Shown here: in pieces, positions 55,658-64,000 of the stretch | Layout of the letters: each line of letters starts with the position of its first letter | How positions within the stretch are numbered: the first letter of the stretch is position 1 | Assembly (NCBI GenBank): GCA_030430845.1 | Contig: JAUIKE010000002.1 | Coordinates: forward strand, 1-64,000 | Direction of reading: 5' to 3' | Source of the DNA: Bacteroidia bacterium | GTDB taxonomy: Bacteria > Bacteroidota > Bacteroidia > Chitinophagales > Saprospiraceae | DNA length: 64,000 nucleotides | The notes under the pieces: model-generated | Told to the model about the DNA's origin: nothing | What the model saw: only the letters and a program-made list of their open reading frames with translations | Database searches by the model: none | Position numbers and translations under genes: made by a program

Positions 55658-56378
55658 TTGAATGTGGTTTTAATTTTTGCACACATCAAATATCAATATT
55701 TTTTTATTGAAAAACAATAAATTTTTACTGAAAAATAAAAAATGTATAAACCTCGAGGCATTAAGCATTAAGAAGTTATGGCTGCCTCCTATTCATCTGT
55801 GAAATTGAAATAAATAGGAAAACTGATTTTTTAAAATTAATTTCGTCTTGGAACTCATATGATGGCAAAGCATCTCTGCAGCGACGCTAATCGCTGAAGA
55901 AAAAGAGTCCCGGCCATACGGCCCGCACGGGAGGGACGTCACATCGGTAACCCCATACTTATTGGCGTTAAAAAAATAATCGCCTAATCGGACAGCAAGC
56001 TTCAGCTTGCCAGGAAAGCGAGCTTTAGCTTGCTTAAATTCGGCGGTTAAAAATTAAACGCCAATCAGCATGGGGAAAAGCTAAAAAAAAAGAACCATTT
56101 TGGGTACATATCTCTTTTTGAAATCACAAATACGTATCACACAATTCACTCAATCAGCAAGGGTCTCTTATTTTTTTTATAAATTCGTCGCATCAACATT
56201 TTCAAAATGTGATAAGGCTTATGGAGGATCAAACAATCAAACTCCTGTGCAATTCGTTTCAATAACAAACTGACGCGCATGTTAAAATACCCGTACTGTA
56301 CAATATTTTGAAAGAAAAGAATATAAATACCGGAAACCAGTTTACTCTAATTAACATTAGCAAAATAATCCTTTCTTT
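55658..56378. other. 721-base repeat-rich gap between the DUF2975 operon and the TPR gene
   Basis: No gene is supported. It contains the interspersed string agagtcccggccatacggc at about 55904 (shared with 9787) and a MITE-like palindrome at 55951-56075. AT-rich sequence beyond it probably carries the promoter of the TPR gene. Confidence 0.55.
55951..56075. mobile_element. MITE-like palindromic element
   Basis: The arms ccccatacttattggcgtt and (reverse complement) ccccatgctgattggcgtt match at 17 of 19 positions and bound a 125-bp unit. Inside are two nested hairpins, gcaagctt-cagcttgc (55995-56010) and aagcgagct-tt-agcttgctt (56017-56036). It has no coding capacity. Only one copy was seen in this window. 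Confidence 0.6.
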
Positions 56379-59300
56379 ATGAAGGCTAAAAAATTCGTCC
56401 TGCTGGGGGGATTTATTCTACTATCTACCCTACTTTTTGCCCAGAAAACAACCATTTACACAGAGGCCAACCGGGCTTACAAAGAAGGCGTCGACTTTTA
56501 CGACGACGGTCTTTTTGCCCAGGCTCAGAAAAAATTCAAAGAGGTCACCACCATGCTGCGGCCGGTCAACGAATCAAGGGCCAAGATGCTGTCTGACCAG
56601 GCGGAGCTCAATTACGTCAAATGTGCCGTCCGGCTCGATCAGATTGACGGAGAAAAGAACCTCATCAACTTCATCAGAAGCAAAAAGCCGGACCCGATCT
56701 ATGACGAGGCCCTGCTTGAAATCGCCACTTACTACTTTAATGCACGGGAATACACCAAGGCTAATGAGTACTATGATCAGGTGCCGACCTTAGGCATGAA
56801 AAACTCCGAGCGCTCAGAGATTAAATTCAAGATGGGCTATGGTTATTTCGCTCAGAAAGAGTTTGCTAATGCCAAACGGTCCTTTATGGAGATCAAAGAT
56901 TTCCAGGGAGATTACTACCATTCTTCCAACTATTACCTGGGGCTTTGCTATTTCTTTGACGGCGATTACGACGCCTCTATCCGGCACCTTCGTATAGCCG
57001 AGGGCTCGACGGAATACTCCGACGAAATTCCGTACTATCTCACGCAAATCTTCTTTGCCCAGCGCAGGTTCGATGAGTTGATTGCCTATGCCGAGCCTAA
57101 GCTCAATGAAAGGGGCCTCGATAATAAAAAAGAGATGTACCAACTGGTCGGTCAGTCCTATTTTGAAAAAGGGAATTATGCCCAGGCGCTGACTTATCTG
57201 GATTACTATGCGGAAAGAAGTAACAAGCTGAGAGAAGAAGAATTTTATCAGCTGGGCTTTGCTCAGTACCAGGTCGGGAAATATGAAGAAGCGATCGAAA
57301 GCTTTAAAGAACTGTCAGACGCCAATTCACTGATCGGGCAAAACGCCATGTTCTACCTGGCGGATTGTTACCTTAAATTAGGTCAAAAGCGAAATGCCCT
57401 GACACCCCTGGCCACTGCTAAACGTATGGATTTCGATCCACAGATTAAAGAAGATGCTCTTTTCAACCATGCCAAACTGGCGTACGAGCTCAATCAGCCT
57501 AAAATTGCCATTACCGATCTTCAATTGATCAAACCTGATTCAAGATATTACATCGAGGCGCAGGAAATCATGAGCGAGATCTTTCTCAGCTATAGAGATT
57601 ACCAGCAAGCACTCGATATCCTGGATAATATTCCAAACAAAACACCGCAATTGCTGGAAACCTACCAAAAAGTGGCGCTCTATCGCGGGATGCAACTCAT
57701 GCAGGACGGACAGCCAGGTGTGGCCCAGGCTTACTTCGAGAAATCCCTGGAATATTCCTATGACGGACGCTCAAAGGCTGTTGCCATTTACTGGCTGGGA
57801 GAAATTGCCCACCAGGAAAAACAGTATGATGCCAGTATCCAGTTGGTCAATCAGTTTTTAACACTGGCCCAAACGCAGCGCAATCTGCCGGATGAATCGT
57901 CTGTATTTACGGCTAACTATGTGCAAGGGTATAATTATTTCAAACAAGAAAACTATACCGCTGCACAGCAGTATTTTTCCTTTGTGGTAGATGGGATCAA
58001 GAGGAACCAGACCTTTATCAAAAACACAAAGATCAGCAACCAGGTATTAGGAGATGCGACTATGCGCGCAGGTGACTGTCTATTTAAACGCAATCAATAC
58101 CAGGCGGCCGTTCAGTTTTACGATGACGCCATCGTCAATCGGTATACAGGCTATGACTACGCCATCTTCCAGAAAGCCATCATTGAAGGCTTGAGAGGAC
58201 GGACAACTGAAAAGATACTGGCTTTGGAACGCATCCCTAAAGAATTCCCCAAATCAGAATTCGCTGATGATGCCCTACTGGCCCTGGGATCGACCTACCA
58301 GGAAATGGGCCGGCTAAACGACGCCTCTGCTCCGCTTCAGAGATTGGTCAGCGAATACCGCCAGAGTTCTCCATTGATCAATCAGGCCTTCATGAAACTC
58401 GGACTGATCAGCTACAATGGCGGCAACCTGAACTCGGCCATCAGCTACTACAAGCAGATCCTGGATAACAACCCGGAGCCTACTGAAACTTCACAAGCCC
58501 TGGCTGCCTTGAGAGAGATCTATGTAGATGATCTGGGCCGGCCGGAAGACTACTTCTCCCTATTGAGAACAACCGGCTATACGGTTGATAATTTCGAGCG
58601 CGACTCGCTCAATTATGAAGCGGCCATGGGGCGTTTTGCTTCCGGAGATTTTCCCCGGGCCATTACTTCCTTTACGAGCTATATTCAGAATTTCCCGACA
58701 GGCTGGTATCTACTGGATGCCTATTATCACCGGGGAGAATCTCATAGCTTTACACGCCGTTATGACGAGGCCTTGGGAGATTATGAATTTGTCATTGATA
58801 AAGGCCCAAGCCGTTTTTATTTGCAAGCACTGGAAAAAGCAGCGCTGATCGCTTACAATCACTCGCAGAACTTCCAAAAATCATACAACTACTATAATTT
58901 ATTGGAAGTGGCCGCTACGGAACCCGAAATGGTATTTGAGGCCCAGTTAGGTGCCTTGCGATCTGCCTATCGCTCAAATAATACTCAAGCCGTTTACAAC
59001 CTCTCCAGTAAAGTTGCCAACAACCCGAACGCTACGGTGGAACAACGAACCGCAGCTAATTTTTATCTGGGTAAACTGGCATTTGACCAGGGAGATTTCG
59101 ATAATGCCTTCACCGCTTTCAATAAGGTGACTCAGTCTGGCGTCAACAATGAGCAAGCCGCCGAGGCACGCTATTTAACCGCTGAAATTTATTACCGAAG
59201 AGGGCAACTCGACCAAGCCAAGCAAATCGCTCTGAACGCTAACCGGGAGAGCTCCGCTTATCCAATGTGGGTAGCTAAGAGTGTTTTGTTGCTCGGAAGC

Positions 59301-59510
59301 ATTCTTTACGATCAAAATGACCTGTACAACGCAAGGGCCGCCCTGGAGGCCTTGATCGAAAATTATAATGAAGATCAGGAAATTGTGAATCAGGCCCGGA
59401 TCAAGCTTAACCAGGTCAACCTGAAGATTGAACAAAACAGCCGGCTTAACAAGAATTTTGATAACGGCTCTATGAACTTCAATAATAATAACGGGAATAA
59501 CAAAAAATAA
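56379..59510 (+). CDS. Large periplasmic TPR protein
   Basis: A signal peptide (1-22, ending LLFAQ) is followed by about twenty tetratricopeptide repeats filling residues 30-1020. They are recognised by repeated AxxxFxxGxYxxAxxxF and YYLGxCxF patterns, with a terminal Asn/Lys-rich tail (SMNFNNNNGNNKK). Such long TPR proteins scaffold outer membrane complexes in Bacteroidota. It lies directly ahead of a plugless outer membrane barrel gene, so the two probably form a complex. Its exact role is not known. Confidence 0.9.
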   Translation: MKAKKFVLLGGFILLSTLLFAQKTTIYTEANRAYKEGVDFYDDGLFAQAQKKFKEVTTMLRPVNESRAKMLSDQAELNYVKCAVRLDQIDGEKNLINFIRSKKPDPIYDEALLEIATYYFNAREYTKANEYYDQVPTLGMKNSERSEIKFKMGYGYFAQKEFANAKRSFMEIKDFQGDYYHSSNYYLGLCYFFDGDYDASIRHLRIAEGSTEYSDEIPYYLTQIFFAQRRFDELIAYAEPKLNERGLDNKKEMYQLVGQSYFEKGNYAQALTYLDYYAERSNKLREEEFYQLGFAQYQVGKYEEAIESFKELSDANSLIGQNAMFYLADCYLKLGQKRNALTPLATAKRMDFDPQIKEDALFNHAKLAYELNQPKIAITDLQLIKPDSRYYIEAQEIMSEIFLSYRDYQQALDILDNIPNKTPQLLETYQKVALYRGMQLMQDGQPGVAQAYFEKSLEYSYDGRSKAVAIYWLGEIAHQEKQYDASIQLVNQFLTLAQTQRNLPDESSVFTANYVQGYNYFKQENYTAAQQYFSFVVDGIKRNQTFIKNTKISNQVLGDATMRAGDCLFKRNQYQAAVQFYDDAIVNRYTGYDYAIFQKAIIEGLRGRTTEKILALERIPKEFPKSEFADDALLALGSTYQEMGRLNDASAPLQRLVSEYRQSSPLINQAFMKLGLISYNGGNLNSAISYYKQILDNNPEPTETSQALAALREIYVDDLGRPEDYFSLLRTTGYTVDNFERDSLNYEAAMGRFASGDFPRAITSFTSYIQNFPTGWYLLDAYYHRGESHSFTRRYDEALGDYEFVIDKGPSRFYLQALEKAALIAYNHSQNFQKSYNYYNLLEVAATEPEMVFEAQLGALRSAYRSNNTQAVYNLSSKVANNPNATVEQRTAANFYLGKLAFDQGDFDNAFTAFNKVTQSGVNNEQAAEARYLTAEIYYRRGQLDQAKQIALNANRESSAYPMWVAKSVLLLGSILYDQNDLYNARAALEALIENYNEDQEIVNQARIKLNQVNLKIEQNSRLNKNFDNGSMNFNNNNGNNKK

Positions 59511-59514
59511 ATGA

Positions 59515-59538
59515 GTAAGGCGCCTGCAGGCGCCTTAC
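59515..59538. repeat. Perfect 24-base palindrome between the TPR and barrel genes
   Basis: The sequence gtaaggcgcc-tgca-ggcgccttac reads the same on both strands. It is followed by an A-run, so it is a terminator only for minus-strand transcription and is otherwise an operon-internal hairpin that could tune barrel expression. Confidence 0.7.
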
Positions 59539-59565
59539 CCAAAAAAAACATAAAAACAATCATAT

Positions 59566-61200
59566 ATGCATTTCATAAAAAAAGGTATCATCCTCCTGCT
59601 TTTATTCGGACCTGCCTGGGTGATGGCACAGCCAGGTTTGGGTACAGAATCGGTAGAAGTCATCAAGGATTTCGAGGCTAGATTACTGAGCACTGAAAAA
59701 ATCAAGGTGCGGCCTGAGTTGCCTTCTTTAGATACACTTGCCAGTAATAAAGCTCCTGTTTATGATGTGATTGCCAGGATGCTGAATGTACAATATTTGC
59801 CGCCTGAGATCCGGCCTTCTTCTTACCGGGAAAACATTTCAGAAGATGTAAAAAATGGCTACGTGAAACTTGGAGGAGGTTTTCCTAAGGCTTTTTACGG
59901 CGATGCCGGATATCATTTGATCAATGAACAGGTAGAGCTGGGAGCCAATTTGTTATTCAACAGTGCAGATAACAGCAGTCAGGTCGAAAATCAGAAGTAC
60001 TTTACCGCTAAATTTAAAGCGGATGGCACTTATTTCTTCGAGCCCGGCTACGCCCTCAGCGGCCGGCTTGGATATACCGCCAATAATCTGTTTTACTATG
60101 GATATAATCAATTGGCTGAGGAAGAGAACCGCACGATCAGCTTCGAAGGGGACGATGTCAAGCAGCGTTTCCGCACCTTCGACATCGGAGCTTCGGTCTT
60201 TAACGGAGAGCGTACCGAGGCAGACTTCAACTATCGCGCAGATCTCGACCTGTACTCCCTGCGCGATAATTATGCAACCAAAGAAAACGGTTATAAGCTG
60301 CGCCTGGAGGGAAGCAAATGGTTTGAAGAGGCCCACTCCTTTAATTTGGAATTGATCACCGATTTCACTACTTACCGCGATACGGCCAAACAAAGCCTGA
60401 ATAACATCTTCCTTCACCCAACCTTTAACTACCACAGCGATAAATTCCAGGCTAAGGTGGGGGTTAATCTGGCTTCTAACAAGGACGAATTCTCCTTTTT
60501 CCCCGACCTCGAAGTATCGGTAAATATCCTTGAGAAGGTATTGACTGCTTTTGCAGGGGTGGAAGGATCTTTATACAAAAACACCTATCAAAACCTGACC
60601 AACTACAATCCGTTCATCGTTCCACGCATCGACCTAAGGAATACGAGCTATTACCATTTCTTCGGAGGGATCAAAGGGGAATACCAAGGAATCGATTATC
60701 ATGCCCAGATCGGATATAAGGATACGGATGATTTGGCCTTGTTTTTGTCCAATGCCGATACGGTACCACAATTTAATGTAGTGTACGATACGGTCAGCAT
60801 ATTCACCATCAGCGGTTCGCTGACACTTCCACTGCTGGAAGACCTTGAGATCATCGGCTCTTTCGCCCAGCATGTGTACTCCACTACCGGCCAAGACAAA
60901 GCCTGGCATTTACCGAGCCTTGAGCTGAATGTAGAGGCCCGCTACAAGATGCTGGACGATAAATTAACCCTGAAGGGAAATCTGTTTGTCGAAAACGGCG
61001 TTCCTTTCCGTAGGATGGACGGGACTTCTGAGAATCTCAATGCCTTATTGGATATCAATGCAGGTGCGGAATTCCAGTTTACCGATAATATCGGAGGCTT
61101 TATCCATGTCAATAACCTCTTAGATAATAACCGGCAGCGCTGGCGTTATTACCCAATCATGGGCATCAACGGCGTCGTTGGATTAAGCGCCCGGTTCTAA
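59566..61200 (+). CDS. Outer membrane beta-barrel protein without plug domain
   Basis: The 544-residue protein has a signal peptide (1-22, ending VMAQ) and then a short region (about 25-110) preceding a barrel of alternating aromatic strands that resembles the barrel half of TonB-dependent receptors. It ends in a Phe (GLSARF). There is no plug and no TonB box, so it is not a standard active receptor. It starts 55 bases after the TPR gene and is best read as its outer membrane partner. Confidence 0.85.
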   Translation: MHFIKKGIILLLLFGPAWVMAQPGLGTESVEVIKDFEARLLSTEKIKVRPELPSLDTLASNKAPVYDVIARMLNVQYLPPEIRPSSYRENISEDVKNGYVKLGGGFPKAFYGDAGYHLINEQVELGANLLFNSADNSSQVENQKYFTAKFKADGTYFFEPGYALSGRLGYTANNLFYYGYNQLAEEENRTISFEGDDVKQRFRTFDIGASVFNGERTEADFNYRADLDLYSLRDNYATKENGYKLRLEGSKWFEEAHSFNLELITDFTTYRDTAKQSLNNIFLHPTFNYHSDKFQAKVGVNLASNKDEFSFFPDLEVSVNILEKVLTAFAGVEGSLYKNTYQNLTNYNPFIVPRIDLRNTSYYHFFGGIKGEYQGIDYHAQIGYKDTDDLALFLSNADTVPQFNVVYDTVSIFTISGSLTLPLLEDLEIIGSFAQHVYSTTGQDKAWHLPSLELNVEARYKMLDDKLTLKGNLFVENGVPFRRMDGTSENLNALLDINAGAEFQFTDNIGGFIHVNNLLDNNRQRWRYYPIMGINGVVGLSARF

Positions 61201-61201
61201 A

Positions 61202-61245
61202 AGGCTGTCTCATCCGCCTCGGGCGGATGAGACAGCCTCCTTTTT
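61202..61245 (+). terminator. Terminator after the barrel gene
   Basis: A perfect 17-bp stem (61202-61218 with 61222-61238) is followed by ccttttttt. Its outer arm aggctgtctca matches the ends of the MITE-like element family at 23766, so it probably derives from one. Confidence 0.88.
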
Positions 61246-61389
61246 TTCTATCTCGCCATTCCAAATATTGACCTTTAAAATTGCTTTTTTTCTTTTTTTT
61301 ATCCCATAAAATTCCTAAATTCCATTATAATTTACGCCTCAAAAACCCATAGTCCTCTCACTTTATTCTTTAATCAAAATTTCTTCAAT

Positions 61390-61641
61390 ATGAACATCAC
61401 TTTCGATGAACTGCGGGATATCAAACACAAACTTCCCACCGGCAGTGTTAAGCTTATTGCACAAGAGCTAAATCTGGATGAGCAAACTGTTCGCAATTAC
61501 TTTGGCGCCAACAATTTTGAAGAAGGCGATTTTACCGGAAAACATCTTCAGCCAGGGCCTGGCGGTGGGATAGTGCAATTACCTGATACCACGATATTGG
61601 AGCTAGCCAAAAAAATTATTTCTAATTCTGAAAAGTCGTAA
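61390..61641 (+). CDS. Small Bacteroidota DNA-binding-type protein
   Basis: The 83-residue protein begins with a helix-turn-helix-like segment (LIAQELNLDEQTVRNYFG, where QTVRNYF acts as the recognition helix) and ends with a helix. A basic Gly-rich linker (GKHLQPGPGGG) lies between. This short form is widespread in Bacteroidota and is thought to bind DNA. It has its own bidirectional terminator. Confidence 0.82.
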   Translation: MNITFDELRDIKHKLPTGSVKLIAQELNLDEQTVRNYFGANNFEEGDFTGKHLQPGPGGGIVQLPDTTILELAKKIISNSEKS

Positions 61642-61645
61642 CCAC

Positions 61646-61687
61646 AAAAAAAAGGGTATTCAAAACAAATTGAATACCCTTTTTTTT
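61646..61687. terminator. Bidirectional terminator between the small DNA-binding gene and trmN6
   Basis: A perfect 18-bp stem (61646-61663 with 61670-61687) with A8/T8 tracts at both ends and a 6-base loop. Confidence 0.88.
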
Positions 61688-61707
61688 TAACCTAGAAGGT
61701 CAAAAGG

Positions 61708-62421
61708 TCACATCTTTAAATAGAATGCCCGAGTCAATGCGATAAATTGCTCAGTCCATTCTGTGTTCTCCTGCTTTTGAATGACCAATTCATCCTCTTC
61801 CACCGTTTTCTTATTTCGCTCGAACTGCAGCAGCAGCCGTTCCACCGGCTTATCTGCCTTTGGTTTCACGTTTGTTACCCTTGTGCAATACAATTTATAG
61901 GTTTCGGCCAGTTCCTGAAAGCGTAAGCCCTCGATGAATGGAAGGATTAGACAGAATTTGCCGCTGGGTGCCAACAATTTCTGTACCGCCATCAACAGAT
62001 CACCATGAGGCATTTTGATGGTATGTCGAACGCTATTGCGGTCCTGATTCTGGGAGAAAGTCCCTCCGGAAAAAAAAGGTGGGTTGCTAACGATCAAGTC
62101 ATAAGTACCCTCATGTGTTTTGGTGAAATCCTGAACGGAGATGTGAAAAGCCCGCATTCGATTGGACCAGGGTGCCCGGTCCATGTTCTCTTTAGTTTGC
62201 TCGAAAGCCGACCCGTCAATGTCCAGGCCATCAATTGTAGCCTGATCTGCTCTTTGCCCCAGCATGACCGCAATGACGCCGCTACCGGTGCCTATATCAA
62301 GGATCGACTTTGCATCAGAGATATCCGCCCAGGCCCCCAACAGAATTCCGTCGGTGCCTACTTTCATGGCAGATTTATCCTGATGGATATCGAATTGTTT
62401 GAAGTGAAATGGCTTGGCCAT
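61708..62421 (-). CDS. trmN6: tRNA1(Val) (adenine37-N6)-methyltransferase-like protein
   Basis: The 237-residue enzyme is a class-I SAM methyltransferase with DIGTGSGVIAVMLGQRA for SAM binding and the catalytic NPPFFSGGT motif of N6-adenine methyltransferases. Overall sequence (FHFKQFDIHQDKSAMKVGTDGILLGAW at the start) matches YfiC/TrmN6, which modifies A37 of tRNA-Val. The length is usual. It is transcribed alone. Confidence 0.9.
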   Translation of the reverse strand: MAKPFHFKQFDIHQDKSAMKVGTDGILLGAWADISDAKSILDIGTGSGVIAVMLGQRADQATIDGLDIDGSAFEQTKENMDRAPWSNRMRAFHISVQDFTKTHEGTYDLIVSNPPFFSGGTFSQNQDRNSVRHTIKMPHGDLLMAVQKLLAPSGKFCLILPFIEGLRFQELAETYKLYCTRVTNVKPKADKPVERLLLQFERNKKTVEEDELVIQKQENTEWTEQFIALTRAFYLKM

Positions 62422-62916
62422 TAGTTGCTATTTAGTAGAAAGAAACCATCTCCGTCAAGACTTCGATGGTCAGGAAAGGTAGATGGCAGAAAGATTTTTC
62501 ATTTTTTATCCAACAGCTATGCTACCCATAAAGTTTTAGAGTGCGAACATATCTTTTTTTTCTTAAAAAAACATGAATCCTTCCCAATTTTCGAAGGGTC
62601 CCCAATAAACTGATGCTGTTTCACCAAAGGTGAAAGATACTGGCGACTTTTTTTTTCAAAAAATGGAGCCCTTTTTTCTACTTAGTAGTATAAATCGTTA
62701 GCATCGTGAGGGGTTGTGTAAAAAGTCCTTCGGCCTTTTCACACAACCAATAATATTCTTTTGGGAGGTCGTTTTAAGAAAAAAACTTTGTTTTTTTCTT
62801 AAAACGACCTCCCAAATAAAATTTAATGGGGTGGGTAAAAACGAGGAACGAGTTTTTACACAACCCCATAGCATCTGTTTTTGGTCATCAGCTAAAAAAT
62901 TCGGGATGTCTCATGT
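62422..62916. other. 495-base gap carrying a MITE-like element
   Basis: No gene is supported. It contains a small hairpin tttcacc-aaa-ggtgaaa (about 62619-62635) and the MITE-like element at 62710-62867, flanked by two copies of tagcatc. Confidence 0.55.
62710..62867 (+). mobile_element. MITE-like inverted-repeat element, copy 2
   Basis: The 158-bp unit has terminal inverted repeats ggggttgtgtaaaaa at each end. The centre is a perfect 27-bp hairpin (62760-62786 with 62790-62816), loop ttt, preceded by ccaataatattctttt as in copy 1. The 7-base string tagcatc flanks it at 62699-62705 and 62869-62875, four bases and one base away from the ends, a possible but offset target-site duplication. It has no coding capacity. 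Confidence 0.78.
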
Positions 62917-63519
62917 TTATTGAAGACTGCTTATTCTTTTTTGCCAATACGCAAGATCCAGCTCCTCTACCGCCCCTTTTGTTTGTATCATTCTTGCTTC
63001 AGACCTGGAAAAAAGATCAAATCCGCCCTGAGCCTGGGACGCGGCCCTTGGAAGTTGATCTACCCGGCTTCTCATAATTGGCTCTGCTCCGCTGAAGTCC
63101 ATAATCTTTTCATCTAAATTGTAGAACAGGGTACCGGAATCAGGATCAACAGAGGGTTCGAGATATTGCAAATGAACCATCGTAATATCTCCGGCCTCCG
63201 TCATTTGGTAAAAGGTCCTTTGCCGGTAATATTCGCCACAGGAAAGAGAATCCAGGAGAACGGCCCAGTTGTCTTTGGTAAATCGATATACAGTGTTTTC
63301 ACAATCTCCTTCACCAGACTGGCCGATCATTTTTTTGTTCATACCGGAAAAAGGCAGGCCATCGAGTTTTTCGAAGCTCGGGATGGCTACTTGATTGTTT
63401 TGAGCGCCTGTTTGACCGGTCTGGTGGCCTTCTGCCTGATTATTTTGGCAGGAAAAAACAGATAGCAGGGCTAGGAATAATAGTACCAACGGAAAAAATC
63501 GAAAGTAATGCTGTTTCAT
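62917..63519 (-). CDS. Small lipoprotein of unknown function
   Basis: The ATG at 63519 gives a lipoprotein signal (MKQHYFRFFPLVLLFLALLS then VFSCQN with the lipobox Cys). The 200-residue product continues with an Asn/Gln-rich linker and a compact domain (about 55-190) containing two Cys (GDCENT, LSCGEY). No family is recognised. It resembles the class of small periplasmic or outer-membrane lipoproteins of Bacteroidota. An upstream 41-codon in-frame extension is rejected because it lacks export features. Confidence 0.7.
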   Translation of the reverse strand: MKQHYFRFFPLVLLFLALLSVFSCQNNQAEGHQTGQTGAQNNQVAIPSFEKLDGLPFSGMNKKMIGQSGEGDCENTVYRFTKDNWAVLLDSLSCGEYYRQRTFYQMTEAGDITMVHLQYLEPSVDPDSGTLFYNLDEKIMDFSGAEPIMRSRVDQLPRAASQAQGGFDLFSRSEARMIQTKGAVEELDLAYWQKRISSLQ

Positions 63520-63643
63520 GATTTTAAATTTAAAAACTAAAAAGTAGTAACGAAGGTCGCCAATATAAAGAATATCAGAGGTGTAATCCATGGAAGCCCA
63601 TAAAAGAAAATGGATTCCTGCGTTAAGATCACAGGAACCCATT

Positions 63644-63691
63644 GGGGCTGTCTCATAGATTTTTTTTTAGGAGATCTTTTGAAACAGCCCC
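63644..63691. repeat. Shortened derivative of the MITE-like element
   Basis: A 48-base unit has ends ggggctgtctcata and (reverse complement) ggggctgtttcaaa around tttttttttaggag. This is the end structure and part of the inside of copy 1 without its central hairpin, so it is best read as a deletion remnant. Confidence 0.65.
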
Positions 63692-63718
63692 ATTCTGGAT
63701 GGATGTAGTACCGGAAAT

Positions 63719-64000
63719 TTACCTCACCATCTTTTCAATGCGATGCACTGAATCGGATTGAATATGCAGAAAGTATATACCTGTACTCAATGCTTTTCCG
63801 TTCTCCGCATTCCAAACTACCCGCTGGCGGCCGGCGGCCATCTCCCCGTCGAAAAGGACATCGATGACACGGCCGTTCACATCTTGCAGCGAAATACTGA
63901 CGGATTCCTGCTGATCCAGTTTCATTTCCACCACGATCTGTTCGTTAAACGGATTGGGGAATACCCGCAGGTCCTGGATATTATTGCGAATACCTGTCTT
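63719..64000 (-). CDS. C-terminus of a secreted protein with a type A T9SS sorting domain
   Basis: The frame is open from the right edge to the stop at 63719, giving the last 93 residues. They hold the type IX sorting domain: VFPNPFNEQIVVEMKL, then VNGRVIDVLF, LSTGIYFLHIQS and the end EKMVR. The N-terminal cargo lies outside the window, so its activity is unknown. The protein should be exported through the T9SS and anchored at the cell surface. Confidence 0.85.
   Translation of the reverse strand, partial: KTGIRNNIQDLRVFPNPFNEQIVVEMKLDQQESVSISLQDVNGRVIDVLFDGEMAAGRQRVVWNAENGKALSTGIYFLHIQSDSVHRIEKMVR

Noticed and set aside
62714-63077. Small plus-strand frames across the MITE-like element and lipoprotein gene
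   Set aside because: They run through the inverted repeats and the antisense of the lipoprotein gene with no conserved content.

Overview
The window is chromosomal DNA of a Bacteroidota bacterium, most likely of the Saprospiria/Lewinellaceae type. The evidence is a SusC/SusD pair, a second carboxypeptidase-regulatory-domain TonB receptor, two proteins ending in type IX secretion (Por) sorting domains, a plugless barrel paired with a giant TPR protein, almost no Shine-Dalgarno sequences and moderate GC. The placement below phylum level is inference. No rRNA, tRNA, transposase, phage gene or CRISPR array was seen.

Layout. 1-4138: a truncated susD and a complete susC with a long 5' region. 4139-9225: a bacterial RNA-repair cassette (pnkp and hen1 in one operon) divergent from a WYL-domain regulator, with a palindrome between them. 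9322-12831: a DksA/TraR-like zinc-finger protein, a membrane-anchored MORN-SurE fusion, a membrane LytTR regulator and an ACT-domain protein. 13013-23716: a five-gene minus-strand operon running CHAT/coiled-coil/iSTAND-like protein, MoxR AAA+ ATPase, vWA protein, LRR protein with two degenerate caspase-like domains and a C-terminal EAD11-like domain, and a caspase-SGNH hydrolase fusion. It matches the MoxR-vWA-VMAP 'ternary' conflict systems known from comparative genomics. 24008-29669: housekeeping and metabolic genes (phosphodiesterase, MDR oxidoreductase, papain-fold pseudopeptidase, acyl-CoA carboxylase beta, aminotransferase). 29736-33090: a three-gene operon of an EAD11-like adaptor, an ABC-type ATPase and a many-pass membrane protein, which I consider the best candidate for an undescribed system. 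33575-40742: oligopeptidase B, two class-V cysteine-desulfurase-fold enzymes, a phosphoglucosamine mutase-like enzyme and a PAP2 phosphatase. 41028-48815: TonB receptor, T9SS-exported pseudo-esterase, S9 peptidase and a Gly-rich secreted protein. 49042-55657: LolD-like ATPase, DUF389 protein, nicotinamidase, ornithine aminotransferase, a DUF697-like protein, an orphan anchored protein and a DUF2975/HTH pair. 56379-64000: TPR protein with barrel partner, small Bacteroidota DNA-binding protein, TrmN6-like methyltransferase, a lipoprotein, and the C-terminus of another T9SS substrate.

Two themes connect the regions. First, biological conflict. The RNA-repair cassette, the caspase-rich ternary operon and the EAD11-ABC operon lie within 30 kb, and the last two share the same adaptor domain. 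Second, the intergenic spaces are full of small repeats: a roughly 157-bp inverted-repeat element (MITE-like) present in two copies whose central 27-28 bp hairpins differ by fully compensated changes, shortened derivatives of it, another MITE-like palindrome, REP-like hairpins and stuttering word repeats. Many convergent gene pairs are separated by long perfect bidirectional terminators.
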